A stretch of 32,675 nt of DNA from Saksenaea vasiformis B4078. Its lineage: Eukaryota; Mucoromycota; Mucoromycetes; Mucorales; Saksenaeaceae. The position numbers were made by a program, and so were the translations under genes. Shown one piece after another: positions 1 through 10,571 of the stretch; within the stretch, counting starts at the first letter, position 1, and each line of letters begins with the position of its first letter. The DNA is taken from the NCBI GenBank assembly GCA_000697055.1, contig JNDT01002317.1:1-32675 (forward strand), written 5' to 3'. The notes beneath the pieces were generated by a model, which saw nothing but the letters and a program-made list of their open reading frames with translations, had not been told where the DNA came from and did no database searches.

Positions 1-308
1 GTTGTTGTTGCTGTAAAGCTGGACATCATAAGAAAGTCGATTTTGGTAAAGAAAGAAAAAGGAAAAAGCGCCGCCTATATATATGAAAAACTCCTTTTTG
101 TACGCGATTTTTTTTTCTTTTCTTTTTTTTCTTCTTTGTCGATCCTTTGCGTGTTTTCACTGCCTTCTTACAGCTTTCATCTTCCATCCGACGCGCTTTT
201 CTTTATCTCATAAAGTGCTTCTTCTATTCGATACGCTTTTTACTTTTTTCTTTTTTGTTTTGTTTACATGCCAGTCGGACCTGTGCTCCTTGTGCATCCG
301 CCGTTGAG

Positions 309-499
309 CCTATTACTGTGGTATTTATGCGTGCATTGCTGTTTAGCTATGGATATCACCACAGTAACAATGGTAACACACGTAATTCAGCAGTTAAAAA
401 CAGGTACATCATTCACTTAGACGCGACCACCACAACACCTACATTTTTTTTAGTTCCTTAAAAAAACACTTCTTAAGTGACAGTTAACGCGCTGAGATT
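309..499 (+). repeat. Diverged tandem duplication, copy 1
   Basis: The segment resembles the one at 587-760 in the same order. It begins with CCTATTACTGTG at 309-320 (copy 2: CCTGTTACTGTG at 587-598). It shares a TATGGATA...AGCAACAAT-like middle, and ends with TTCTTAAGTGACAGTTAACG at 470-489 (copy 2: TTCCTAAGTGACAGTCAACG at 731-750). The offset is 261-278 bp, so this is an old tandem duplication with small indels. No coding capacity was recognised. Confidence 0.65.
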
Positions 500-586
500 T
501 ATTTCTTTTTTTCTTTTTTTTTCCTTTGACGCGCACGGACCATCGGACTTGTTGATGCTCATGCATTCATGCGTCTAGCCATTGAT

Positions 587-760
587 CCTGTTACTGTGTC
601 ACATGGTCGTCCCTTATGGTATAATTATGGATACCATCTTAGCAACAATTGTAGTGCAACTCCGTCTATTTGGGTGCAAATCAGTGCAATAAACACGTCT
701 TTTTCATTTCCTCGGAAGCATCGCATCATCTTCCTAAGTGACAGTCAACGCGCTGGGATT
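587..760 (+). repeat. Diverged tandem duplication, copy 2
   Basis: This is the partner of the segment at 309-499. The best-conserved block is the last 30 bp (731-760), which matches 470-499 with only a few transitions. The shared blocks are separated by poly-T runs of different length in each copy. The function is unknown. Confidence 0.65.
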
Positions 761-1300
761 CATTCCTTTTTTTTTTGTCGCGTCGAGAAGTCTTTAAAGG
801 CGTTTTTTTTTTCAAATTCTTTTTTCTTCTTTCGTTTTTATCGCGTTTGGTAAGTAACATTTTTCCTTTTGTACTTCTTCTTATTCTCCCGTCGGAGGCC
901 AATGTCATCGCTACACGTTCTTGTTGTCCTGGCCAGACAAACAAGACGTTTCAGAGAACTGGCCACTCTCTGCCGATGATACCGACGGAAGAGTTTTTTT
1001 TTATACTTCTTTTATTTCTTCCTTTATCTCTTGTTCTTTTCAATCCTAACGTCTCTTTTCTTTTCGTTTCATTGCTGCTTCTCTCTTCCCTTATTCTCTG
1101 ATTGCTACAAAAGGTGCTGGTAAGTCATGCTCCAAATGAAATCCTTTTTATACTTGTTTAACTTCCATAACTAGGCATATCTTGTGTTTTTGATGCATTT
1201 ATACGTTGTTTTAGCGAGGTATGCCTTATGAATTGATCACATATTTCTTCCTTGTCATCTCATCGATTCTCATTTCAAATTTCTGTACATTTTTCAAAAG

Positions 1301-1640
1301 AGCCGCCCCTGTTACCGACCAGGCCCTGGACCTTCCACCGTAATCAAAGTAAGTGATATTGAATTGATTCTTTCCATTCATTTACATGTCAATTACAGAT
1401 TGTCACGGAGATCAGCCGATTCGCTACCGCGTCGGTGTTATGCAAACTTAGACTGCCGATCATTCAGGTACGCTTTTAGCACCATGTGTTTCACACAGTG
1501 TAACTCAACCATTATAGATTCCCACTCCGGGGCAAGGACCATCAATGCAACTCACGTATGCTGGAGTTACGGCGCAGATCGACCTTCCTTTTACTTCCAG
1601 GATGATCCCCCACAGAGATTGGTGCCATAATTCCGCATAG
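1301..1640 (+). pseudogene. Unrecognised small spliced gene or gene relic (3 exons seen)
   Basis: Three exon blocks are visible, all in phase 0: 1301-1348, 1399-1467 and 1518-1640. They are separated by two 50-bp introns with textbook borders (GTAAGT...TTACAG and GTACGC...TTATAG). Read together they give an uninterrupted frame ending at TAG 1638-1640, containing stretches such as PGPGPSTVIK, LRLPIIQIPTPGQG and TYAGVTAQIDLPFTS. No upstream start codon was joined, and I recognise no family. After the TAG the frame stays open to another good intron (GTATGT 1680 to GAATAG 1731). The stop may therefore be a later mutation and the locus a decayed gene, or that intron may lie in the 3' UTR. The phase agreement across two introns is the main evidence that this was once coding. 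Confidence 0.35.
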
Positions 1641-4512
1641 TCTACTGAGTATTCCATGATCGGTCATCTTCTTCAAAGGTATGTTTATTACGTTTAATTT
1701 TTTTTCTTATTTACTAATTATTTTGAATAGACCTTGCGCTACGGGCTACGGTATGGTGGGTAGATAACAAGCCGCCATACGTATCCATCCTTTTTTTTTA
1801 GAGACTCAGGGAAGTTAGACTATGCAAACCAAGACCTAGGCTTGACATCATATGCATCGCTGGTCCTTCGATTGGTCGCCGTCCAGTAACTAGTACGCTA
1901 GTTGCCGTGCCAAACCTCAAAGTCGTCCCTAAGGATTTCGGTCCTTTTGGCTGATGGGTTTCTGAAGGAGGAGGAAACTCATTAGTAGGTAACTTCTGTT
2001 ATCTGGCGCATCGTCTTAGGATTTGATGATTCCCGTCCCGGGATGACTCTACATGGTCTTAAGGCGATCTTTTTTCTGGGATTTCGCGTGTCCATTGGAT
2101 CATCGTGCTCCTTTGGGTTGGGTAACGGTTTCCCGGGTTTATTCCTGGATTGGAGCTTCAGCTGACTGGTTCTCACCTTTATGGAGTTGACCAACACGCG
2201 CGGGCAGGTCATGTTCCCAAGGAGTTATCCTTAAACTACGTGGCAGCGTGCGTTCTTAGGGCAGTTGGTCTTCGGATTGATTGTTCTTTGGGTTAAGCAT
2301 CTTGCTTGGCTGGTTATCCCTTTATTGGGCTAGCCTGCGCACGTCTCAAGACTTAGGTCTTGTGGGGTTGGTAGGTTCCCAGAGATGATTCTTTAAGATA
2401 CCTCCGTTTTAGCCGGCTTTGCCTTGAAAGTTGGTTAACGTATGTTCCTGTGGGTCCGGTCTACAGGGTCCAGACTCGGTTCTAGGCGCTGAATCATCTG
2501 GATAGCTTTCACTTCGGTGTGTTGGCCGACATGCGCTTTAGAGCTTGACGTATGATTAGTTGAGTGTATGCTCTTCTGGTTGTGCGCTCCTGGTTCGAAC
2601 TGGTTTGCATGACGCCAGAGATTCATTTCTAAAGTTCGTGCACAACCGCTGGCTCTTGAGGTAAGAGTTGGCAAACCCCGGCACGGTCCTGATGGCATTT
2701 GCCTGTTGGGCTGGACAACGTCTATCTGAGTTCAGTTGGTGTACGGTTCTGGCTCTGTGGGGGTAATTCCGGAGGTGGGTTAAATCTCGCAAACGATCAG
2801 CGCACGAGTTACAGATGCATCCCATGTCACGCTGATGGGATGATGATGCCGGCGGATGGAATGAATCGTTTGACGAACGGTCTCAGCAAGATGAAGAACG
2901 AGACGAGCAACGAGACGAACAACAAGTCGAACAATCCGACGAAAGAAAAAAGGAATAACGAGGTGAGCAACAAAGCGAATGGAGAGGAACGACGAAGCGA
3001 ACAAAAAAGGCGAGCAAAAAGGCATAGCGGGAAAGGGAATTACCACACTATCAGTATCGGTCGCAGCACGAACATTCTATTTGGTACTATTTATGTAAGA
3101 TATAGTACGGTTGTAGGAAATAAAGAAGTATTTTCACTCGATCCTTTTGGTCTACGTTTGCCATCACTTGAGCATACTGGCCTCGGCGATCTGTTACGCT
3201 ACCTCAGCTCCACCAAAGCTGTCGGACCCCTTTGCACGTTGCAATTTTCCCTCTTCCTAGAAACAAAAAAAGAGAGAAAGAAAACTGGCGAAGAAGACTA
3301 ACAGAAAACAATGAGCAAGAACATGAAGGGATTATCGGTACGAAATTATAGGCGAGGCGAAAAAGATAGGAGAATGAGAGCGCGGTCGCTCTAGGTAATC
3401 TACCGATTGACAGGCGATCGCAGTCAGTCGGCATTGATCCGATCCTCCACCGACAGACGGATAGAAACAAACGTAGTCGGTGTTTCTACGCCCGCTTCAA
3501 CTGTGGGCATGCCAACATGTCATCTCTTGCGTCTTCAGGCAATCAGCAAATTATTACTTAGTTACAACCATCTCATGCATGCTTCGATGACTGGGGTAGA
3601 TAACTCTGCTCCGCTGGCTTCTTCTTAAACCAGCTTCCTTCTTCAACTGTGCGACACATGGACTTCCGCCTCGTATGATACCTCATATGTATTCTCTGCA
3701 GGGGCGTGCTTTATCTTTTTCTGCGGTTTTCCTCTCTCTTTCGCAAGGACTTCCTCCCTCTGAGACCTGAATAGGCCGAACACGCTTAGAACGTGCTAGT
3801 GGTTAACAGACGTATCTTTTGTAGGCCATCAGTGACCATAGACCGGGTATACAAAAATCTGGAGCAGCTTAACGTTATCTAGCGCGATGGGTGTGGAATA
3901 GGAACTGGTAAGAGATCGAGGCATCGTCTGTTTTAGACCTTTGGGGCGGTGTCATCAAGCTGGGAGCTATGCTCCTTGTCAAGGGCTTGTCCAGGAAAGG
4001 TAGTATCATTGGCCGTGGGTGATGATATAGTTTTAAGTTCGGAGTTAGACAAGTGGCGCATCGCCCAGGAAACCGAGCGTCGACAAGGCACTTCTTCCGA
4101 TTATTCAAGTTAGCTTGACGTTTAGGACGATCACCATCCTATGTTTCAAACGTTGCACTATTTTACATCTTCCCCGATAATCGGTCATGTTGTAGCCGAG
4201 ATTGATGTCGACAGATGTAGCTACACAAATAGTTCCATATCATCTAGTGCACAATACATGGATCGTGTAGATTAAGCGCTCGGTGCTGTGCGCAAACCTC
4301 GTTCTTCTCGATTCCTAACAGTACAAATGGATGAATCCAAGAGCCGTGTTTTCACAGATGCTTGCGATAACAGCCTAATATCCATTTGATGTAACTAGAA
4401 AATATGCCACGTAATGTGTGCAAAAATACATTTTACAATTCGTAGTCTCATTTTCTATGGCGTGAGTACAAAGAATAAAAAAGAAAAGGATGGGGAATAG
4501 GTTTGCTAAGAA
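1641..4512. other. Gene-poor interval, probably decayed repeat DNA
   Basis: No intact gene was found. The minus strand from about 2800 to 1880 reads as short open stretches with stops in each frame, rich in Arg/Pro/Gln/Asn (for example TQRSTMIQWTREIPEKRSP), as expected of a decayed retroelement. I cannot name a domain. The + strand frame at 2699-3301 starts without ATG and covers a purine-rich tract, so I do not call it a gene. The last roughly 150 bp before 4513 should be the 3' UTR of the golgin gene on the minus strand. Confidence 0.4.
2879..3027 (+). repeat. Purine-rich low-complexity tract
   Basis: About 150 bp are almost all A and G with regular C, made of loosely repeated words such as AACGAGACG, AGCAACGAG and ACGAACAAC with an approximate 9-nt period. 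Read on the + strand it gives Asn/Thr/Ser/Glu/Lys repeats. The tract looks like a degraded mini- or microsatellite rather than a conserved protein. Confidence 0.45.
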
Positions 4513-7133
4513 TTATGCTTTTGCTTGAAGCCTTTTGACTTCTTCTGGAGAAAATTTCAGCAGCATCGTCAGAACTGGAATAAGCTGCGTCTAGCAATAG
4601 AGATATTGAATGAGTTGCTGTAGAAGTTTAAGGGATAACTTACTCTTGTAGATTTCGTTTCTAAAAACTTGAGGATAATATTTTTCAAATACTCTAAGTT
4701 GACTTCTTCCTCTTTCGCTTTCGCTTGTGAAGAAGGTGAGCCGAGTGAAAGGGAAGACCCATTTGGCGACGTCGTTGTCCCCGACCGTGCCGGCGCTGTC
4801 TCGTTGCGTGCATTTGCATGAACTGGCGATTGCGCTCGAGATGGATCCGGAGACATACGCACATCAGGGGTGTGCGGTGTCCTGGACAGTTTCCGAACTT
4901 CATCCTTCAAGGTCTAGATGATGTAATCGTAAAAATATAATCCTTTGCTTTCCTTACTGACTGTACCTTATTCAACGTCTTCAGGTGACTTTCACGCACC
5001 TTGATATCTTCAAGTTCTTTTGCTTGTTCATTTTTTACGTCCTCTAATTCTATATTGGCTTCACGCAGTTGATCCTGAGGAGAGTCAGTCAGCTAAAGTG
5101 GATCCATGTACACTTACCAATTCCTCTGTTTTTTCTCTAGCTTCTTTCTCGCTGTGTGTGAGATCGCTCTCCAGTTCGTCAATTCGTTGCAACAGGCCCT
5201 CTTTATCGCTTTCGAGAACCCGGAGATCCTTTGCTTTCATGTCGCAATCTTCATTAAGTGTCTTCAGTCTTTCCTCCAACGTCTTGATATGACTATTAAA
5301 TTCTGCTTTTTGCGCTAGATACTTTTCTTCGTTTTCTTTTGCTTCTTTTTTTGCTGTTGCAAGCAGTTCATCTTTCTTTTCCAATGCTTTTTCGAGTGAC
5401 ATTTTTTGCTCTTCCAGCCTCTTTTCGCATCTCTTCAGGTCTGAGCGGCATTTCTCTATCTCCTCTTCGGTGTTCTCCAAAGATACAATACGATCATTGG
5501 CTTCACTCAACTGCTGTTCAGACTTATCCAGCCGACGTTGCAAATTTTCTGCCATACTTTGGGAACTCTCAAACTCGGCCTGCTTTATCTGGAGCTCATC
5601 AAGCACACGATCCTTCTCCTCAAGTGCTTCTTTCCTTTCTTTTTGGAGAATTTTGATTTCCGACTCAGTGGATTGTAGCTTGCTATTCAATCTGCTGATC
5701 TCTGCCTCCATCTTCGCCTGGTTGTCCGTCAATTCTTTACGCGCCTCATTCAATTGTGTCTTCAATGATTCAGCTTCTTCCACGGCATCACTCTTTTCCT
5801 TTTCCATCTTTATCATCTGCTTCTTTGTTTTGTTCAACAAGGTGACGTATTTCTTGGATTTCTCTTCGATTTCTATTTGTGCTGCCCTGAGATTGTCTAC
5901 TTCCTTTCGAGCCACATCCATCTCGACATCGCGCTCATTCAACATATCTTTAGCGACCTTGAGCGATTCGTTTATATCCTTTACTTTTCCATTTAACGTC
6001 TTCACTGCCGATTGAGCATCCAACATCTGCTTCAACGCCTCGTCCTTCTCCATTTCGAACTCCTTCGATCTAGCTTTCAGGATATTGGCATCTTCTGTTG
6101 CGGAATTCAGCTTTTTAATTAACTCGGCTGCATTGTTCTCAGATCGCGTCAACTCTTCTGCCCTTGCTTTTATTGTTGCCTCAAAATTGGTGATCTTTTC
6201 TTGGAGTGATTTGATCATGCTTCCTTGCGTCTCTTCCTGTTCCGTCAACTTCTTTTCTAGAGTAGCTTTCTCTTTGCTCCATCTCTTTTCAGCCAATTTG
6301 ATATCTTCTAGCTGTCGTTCCAACGCCTCCTTTTCCTTTACACATCTGATTGCATCTTCCTGTTGAGTCGCTGCAGTTTTGACACGTTCGACCGTAGTAG
6401 CTAGTTCGCTTTCTAACCGTTTAATTTGCTCTTCCTTTTCTTTTTTCACATGTTGAATCTCATCATTTGTCCTCTGCTTTTCAGCGATTCCTTCTTCCAG
6501 CTGTTTTTCCATAGACTTTATCGTTACTCTAAGCTCTTTATTGTCCGTCTCCATCTGCGCTAGCTTGTTTTCTATTTCTTTCTGTTGTTTCCGTCCTTCC
6601 TCGTCGCATTCTGCCTGCGCCTTGCGTTCCTTTTCATGTTCCTTCATCAGATTTGCCCGGTCTTCCTTAACGAGTGCCAGCTCTTCTTTAAGTCGTTGCA
6701 GTTCTTCATCTAGTGCAGCCGTATTTGATTCTTTGTCCGAATGTTTGTTCACGACTTCTTTAAGTTTTTCGCTCTCCTTACGCAGGGTGGCTGCTTCGCT
6801 TTCTGCTTCGTCTGCTTTCTTCATGAAGTGCAACAAACTTTTCTTTGACTCTTCCTTTTCCAAGAGTAATTCCTCCACTTGGTTCTTCAATGTGGCTATA
6901 TCCTTTTGAAGTTTCTTTTTATTGTTGTCGGTTGATTTTGGTGTAGATGAAACATCCTTCAGTTTCCGAGCCATCTCGTCTTTCTCAGCCGTAACAACTT
7001 TGATCTTCTCCACTAAGCCGCGCATCACATCTCGCTCCTTCTCAACTTCTTTCTCCCGGGATGACACTGCTTCCTCCAGCTCACGTTTGAGCTTTAGAAT
7101 CTCTTCTTCCTGGCTCTGCGTTGCGTCTGACAT
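4513..7133 (-). CDS. IMH1: GRIP-domain golgin (Imh1-like), 823 aa
   Basis: This is a long coiled-coil tethering protein of the trans-Golgi. Golgins with a C-terminal GRIP domain are recruited by the GTPase Arl1 and capture vesicles. Four exons: 5118-7133, 4967-5074, 4644-4913 and 4513-4590, all joined in phase 0; introns are 43, 53 and 53 bp with GTAAGT/GTACAG donors and CAG/TAG acceptors. Residues 1 to about 715 are almost continuous heptad-type Glu/Lys/Leu-rich coiled coil. A Ser/Pro/Thr-rich hinge follows (about 718-770), then the GRIP domain (about 777-823) with VNLEYLKNIILKFLE and LIPVLTMLLKFSPEE. Tyr783 sits at the position of the conserved GRIP tyrosine that contacts Arl1. The start is the first ATG of the open frame. 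The family is clear from the GRIP module; orthology to yeast Imh1 rather than another GRIP golgin is inferred. Confidence 0.9.
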
Positions 7134-7744
7134 GAGGGCAGTGAAAGAGATGCAGGTCGAGAATGCAATACAGTCACCGTCTTAGTTTAAAAGTCAGTCG
7201 ATGTGGAATCATGGGGTCACAGGTACCTAACTCAGACTGCAAAGCTAAAACATTTGGGAATTGCTAGGGACACTCCAACGCGACACTTCGGCTTCCTTCT
7301 TCAATTCCTATTCCTCATCTTCCGAAACCACGTGATATCTTTTTCATAATCTGTGAGCGCATTTTTACTTTCTCTATTCCTCTACTAGGATATTATGATT
7401 TTCTTATTGACTTTGAGCATGCGTAGCGCCCACTATTGCCTATTCCTTTTTTTCTGCCATATACGCGTCCAAGATTTGTCTAGAGTTTTTACATGCATGT
7501 GTCTACTTTTTCTGCTTGCGGATGGTGACCATGGCGACGACTGCGGTGGCATTGACCCTGGTGGCGACTTTTAGCTAGACCTCGACCATGGCCGCGACTA
7601 CCGTATCGACCTTCATGCAGAGTAAGATGAATGGTCTAATTTATATGGTTCGGCTTGATATAGTACAACAAGCAATAGCCGTTGATGATGCTTTTACTGT
7701 ATAGCTGATCATTCATCGTACATTTTCTCTCTAGTCAGCCCTTT
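7134..7744. other. Intergenic region upstream of the golgin gene
   Basis: No gene was found. The part nearest 7134 should hold the golgin 5' UTR and promoter. Positions 7523-7608 contain three loose copies of a GGTGACCATGGCGACGAC-like word, a short degenerate GC-rich repeat in otherwise AT-rich DNA. No protein family is evident in any frame. Confidence 0.4.
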
Positions 7745-7918
7745 CACTATGGGGAAAAGGTACCGACAATTCACCTGTTTTGTTCATTTTCAGGTAGATA
7801 CTCGGAAGCATTGTGTAAGCTTCAAGACATACTTGGTAGTAATGTGCTACACTGCAATAGCTATCTACCTGAAAATGACAAAAACAGGTGAATTGCCGGG
7901 AACACCTTTCCCACAGTG
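7745..7918. repeat. Foldback hairpin (MITE-like inverted repeat)
   Basis: Two arms of about 55 nt, 7745-7800 and 7862-7918, are near-perfect inverted copies around a 61-nt loop. The left arm carries CAATTCACCTGTTTTG and CATTTTCAGGTAGATA; the right arm carries their complements, TATCTACCTGAAAATG and AAAACAGGTGAATTG. The ends CACTATGGG and CCCACAGTG are themselves inverted. This is the layout of a non-autonomous foldback/MITE element, or of a transcribed hairpin that could feed small-RNA processing. I see no clear target-site duplication. The 64-codon open frame across it (7749-7943) is only the hairpin read through. Confidence 0.8.
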
Positions 7919-8207
7919 TTTACCAGAAATCGATGCTAACTAAATTTGTGTATTCCCATACATGCATGCTAGAGTATCGATTCAAAAATCAGAGTTGCTA
8001 CTTTTACAATAGCTTAATGGCGCTTGTAATACGTCCATTTCTTGGAACGCAAAGTATGATGTAGTATAGCATTCTTTTGCGATAATAAATACCCGTTTTT
8101 GAAGATTACAGCATCCGTCCGATGTGCAGCTCATAAACAATCCGTCATTCTTGAAAGTACAAAGAAAATGAGATCACGAGCGGGCGGACTTCTCCACTGC
8201 ATCGCGC

Positions 8208-8662
8208 TTATTGGTTACCCGCTAATTCATTGTATATGATGAAGGTGTAGCTATTGAGTGATCCTTCTTCATCCTTCCCTTCTTTTGGTTTTTTCCTGAC
8301 GTTCCATTCGGGATCAAAACACCAATACACCTGTACGTTGACCACACGGCCATGCTGATAGAAAATGCACTCAAAGCTTGCAAAATAGGACTGTCCGACA
8401 TCCGTTTGACTACACCGTTTTCCTTTTATTTGTTTCTGAAAAAAAAAGGATCATCTATCATAAGTTGATGTAGACATTCATCATCCATCACAGCGCTGAC
8501 AAACCGCAGATAGGTTACCAAACTTATCGTACACCGCCGGTTCTTGTGTCATCAAGAGTTGCTGTAGCAGAAAATGTGGGTAAAACAGATGAAGCTCTGT
8601 GAAAACGCAACTAATATATCCCTAATAGAATTGGATAGGGATGCTTACTGGTTTGTTTCCAT
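8208..8662 (-). CDS. Unrecognised small spliced protein, about 101 aa
   Basis: Best model: three exons, 8649-8662, 8533-8596 and 8208-8435. The first intron is 52 bp (GTAAGC...TTCACAG). The second is 97 bp (GTACGA...TTTTTTTTTCAG, with a long pyrimidine tract). The start ATG lies in a TAATAATGG context. The last exon is convincing: 75 codons open between a strong acceptor and TAA, with an aromatic and Cys-rich composition (GQSYFASFECIFYQHG, VQVYWCFDPEWN) and an acidic/basic tail ending in NELAGNQ. The middle exon is less certain, because the other frame (LLMTQEPAVYDKFGNLSA) could join with a GTTTGT donor instead. No family is recognised. It lies head-to-head with the broken element at 8741. 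Confidence 0.4.
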
Positions 8663-8740
8663 TATTACTTAAACTCAAGGAGGGAATATGGACGTGAACA
8701 CCTTATAATAACGATTACTTCGCACCGTACTAAGCTGTAT

Positions 8741-10175
8741 CGTAGAAGGCGAAATCCAAAAGACGGAAAAAGGCTATTCAAACCTCTTTCTGTGCAGCGT
8801 CTGTTGAGACTCCGTACCCTGAGCGGCGTGCGCGTGGACAGGTAGCCCCAAAGAAAAGTATTTCCAAACTGAGTCAAGCTGTGTGTCAAGACGCTGTGCA
8901 GAAATTATTCCCTATCCAGCTGTCCGCCACTATTGAAGGCGCCCTACGCGGACTCGCCAGCCGTGACAAGGAACTTACCGAGGATGCATGGAAGGATATC
9001 TACCCCCAGAATACGACTGTCACACGTGTTCCAAGAGGTCTATTCTCGAAGGCCGATGATCTGACCTGATATGAGCCAAACACTATCAGCAAAAACCTTG
9101 GGACAGCTCACACCGTGGTCGCCGATTGGAAAGGCTTTGTCCAGCGGGAATTTGAGACCTACAAGCAGCAAGGATACAGCGTTTACCCACACTATCAGGA
9201 AGAACATGAGCGGCGAAAGAAGATGGGGCCCAAGCTGGCTGTTGAAAGGACAAGGGTGTGTCCATCAAAGCTGAACCGGATCTTGAGAGCGCTTCCTAAC
9301 GAGGTGGATGTACAAGACTTCAAGGAAAAGCTAGACACAGTAGCAACAATAGCAACCGATTATGCTAGCACGCTTGCAGCTGTCACCCGAGCAGTGATGA
9401 TCTGTACCGCGGAGCAAGGGTTTTGTATTAAGCTCACCGAAGAAGATACTGTGGATATCAAGAAAGGGAAATTTGCTGGTTGGCTACCTCACATTGGAAA
9501 TTTCCTGCCATCCGGTGCTCAAAAGACACAAGGAATACGTCCGCGAAGATGGAATTATCCCAGTAGCGCCACTACCAAGTGCGAACATCGACAAGATCTC
9601 GGGGCACGATATTACAAAGATGTTTGAGTTTTCCCATCCAGAGTACATCCACACAAAGTATCTATCGTCTAACACGCCGAAAGAGAACAAGACATGGGAA
9701 GAACTCGCAGTTCTTGGCAATCAAACCACCCAGCTTCCTAGTGGATTTTCTCAGACGCTCTTTCAGCAACTTGTCGCATTTTCGACAACTCTACACGACA
9801 TCTGGCATGGGAACATATTTGGCCGATGTCTGGACCGCCTTGTGCTAATCTACCTGAGAGTCCACTTGGGGCCGAATCGAGAGCGTAAATATAAAGAATT
9901 AATCGCGAAGAAAGCCGAAGAAGCTAAAGGACGAAAGGTTCCCACAACAAAGAAAAGGAGTGCGACCCGTCAGCTACTACGGTGTGAAACTAGGTATATG
10001 AACAAGTGCCTGAGTAAAGCCGCAGAAGGACGATTCCCGGTGCCATCCCGACGAGGTTGTCTGGCTGCGGAAGGACAACAATGGCGTCTCCGTCACGCCA
10101 GACTGGCTTGCGCACGGTCCGGGCCTGAACACAATTAGAGAATCTTTGGGATGGACCCAAGCGCTATCTTGTTAA
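8741..10175 (+). pseudogene. Broken, repeat-derived gene of unknown family (one stop, two frameshifts)
   Basis: Coding-like sequence runs for about 1.4 kb but is split. Piece 1 is open from about 8741 to about 9525 except for an in-frame TGA at 9067-9069 (protein continues DDLT-stop-YEPNTISKN). Piece 2 continues the protein in the next frame from about 9525 to 9970 (REDGIIPVAPLPSANIDK). Piece 3 continues in the third frame from 10014 to TAA at 10173-10175 (DEVVWLRKDNNGVSVTPDWL). Each shift equals one inserted base or two lost. The N-terminus is very basic (KSKRRKK), followed by helical segments such as VQKLFPIQLSATIEGALRGL and VVADWKGFVQREFETYKQQ. I recognise no catalytic domain. Composition and decay suggest a former mobile-element or multicopy lineage gene. 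A programmed frameshift is possible but two shifts plus a stop make decay more likely. Confidence 0.6.
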
Positions 10176-10571
10176 CCAGAAGCATCCAATTCAGAAATAA
10201 CACACTATTCTACAATGTATTCCGAAGGGCTAATCGATTCAATGCGAGACTGCCGTTAAAGCCCATGGTGATCATACACATTGTTGAAATGATGCAAAAA
10301 TTCGAATAAAGCCCCTTTTTTTTTGTTCTTTTGGCATATCCTACTTCATGTTTCTAGTGCTTTTTAAGTATTAGATAATGGCTTTATCCAGTAGACATGA
10401 CGTACAATGCGACGATAACAAACTAGGATTTTCGGAATCTGCTCAAACGTAAAAGCACGTTCCAGTCCGCAGTGCATATCGAATATCTACTGTATTGAAA
10501 AAATAAATTGTGTATGGTACAAAGAAAAAAAAAGGTAAAATATGCCGTTTCCCACTTAAGAGTGATGATTT
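10176..10571. other. Short intergenic region downstream of LSM8
   Basis: No gene is seen. An AATAAA at 10305-10310 on the + strand lies 130 bp after the broken gene and may be its old polyadenylation signal. The AT-rich part before 10572 should be the LSM8 3' UTR on the minus strand. Confidence 0.4.

Larger units (their letters stand above)
1..1300. other. Pyrimidine-rich non-coding region with diverged duplication
   Basis: The + strand is strongly T/C-rich with many poly-T runs. The long open frames here (for example 83-307 and 775-1101) are runs of Phe/Leu/Ser codons created by this skew, so I do not call them genes. Several good intron donors and acceptors occur from about 850 onward (GTAAGT near 851 and 1121, CAAAAG at 1294-1300). 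Upstream exons of the spliced unit at 1301-1640 may therefore lie here, but I could not join them in one frame. Confidence 0.5.

Noticed and set aside
2586..2606. tRNA B-box-like word TGGTTCGAACTGG
   Set aside because: No matching A box, acceptor stem or cloverleaf could be folded around it.
2699..3301. 200-codon + strand open frame
   Set aside because: It begins without an ATG, runs through the purine-rich low-complexity tract, and has no recognisable domain or splice signals.
5470..6909. Long Ser/Phe-rich + strand open frames
   Set aside because: These are antisense shadows of the golgin coiled coil, where Glu/Lys codons read as Ser/Phe on the other strand.
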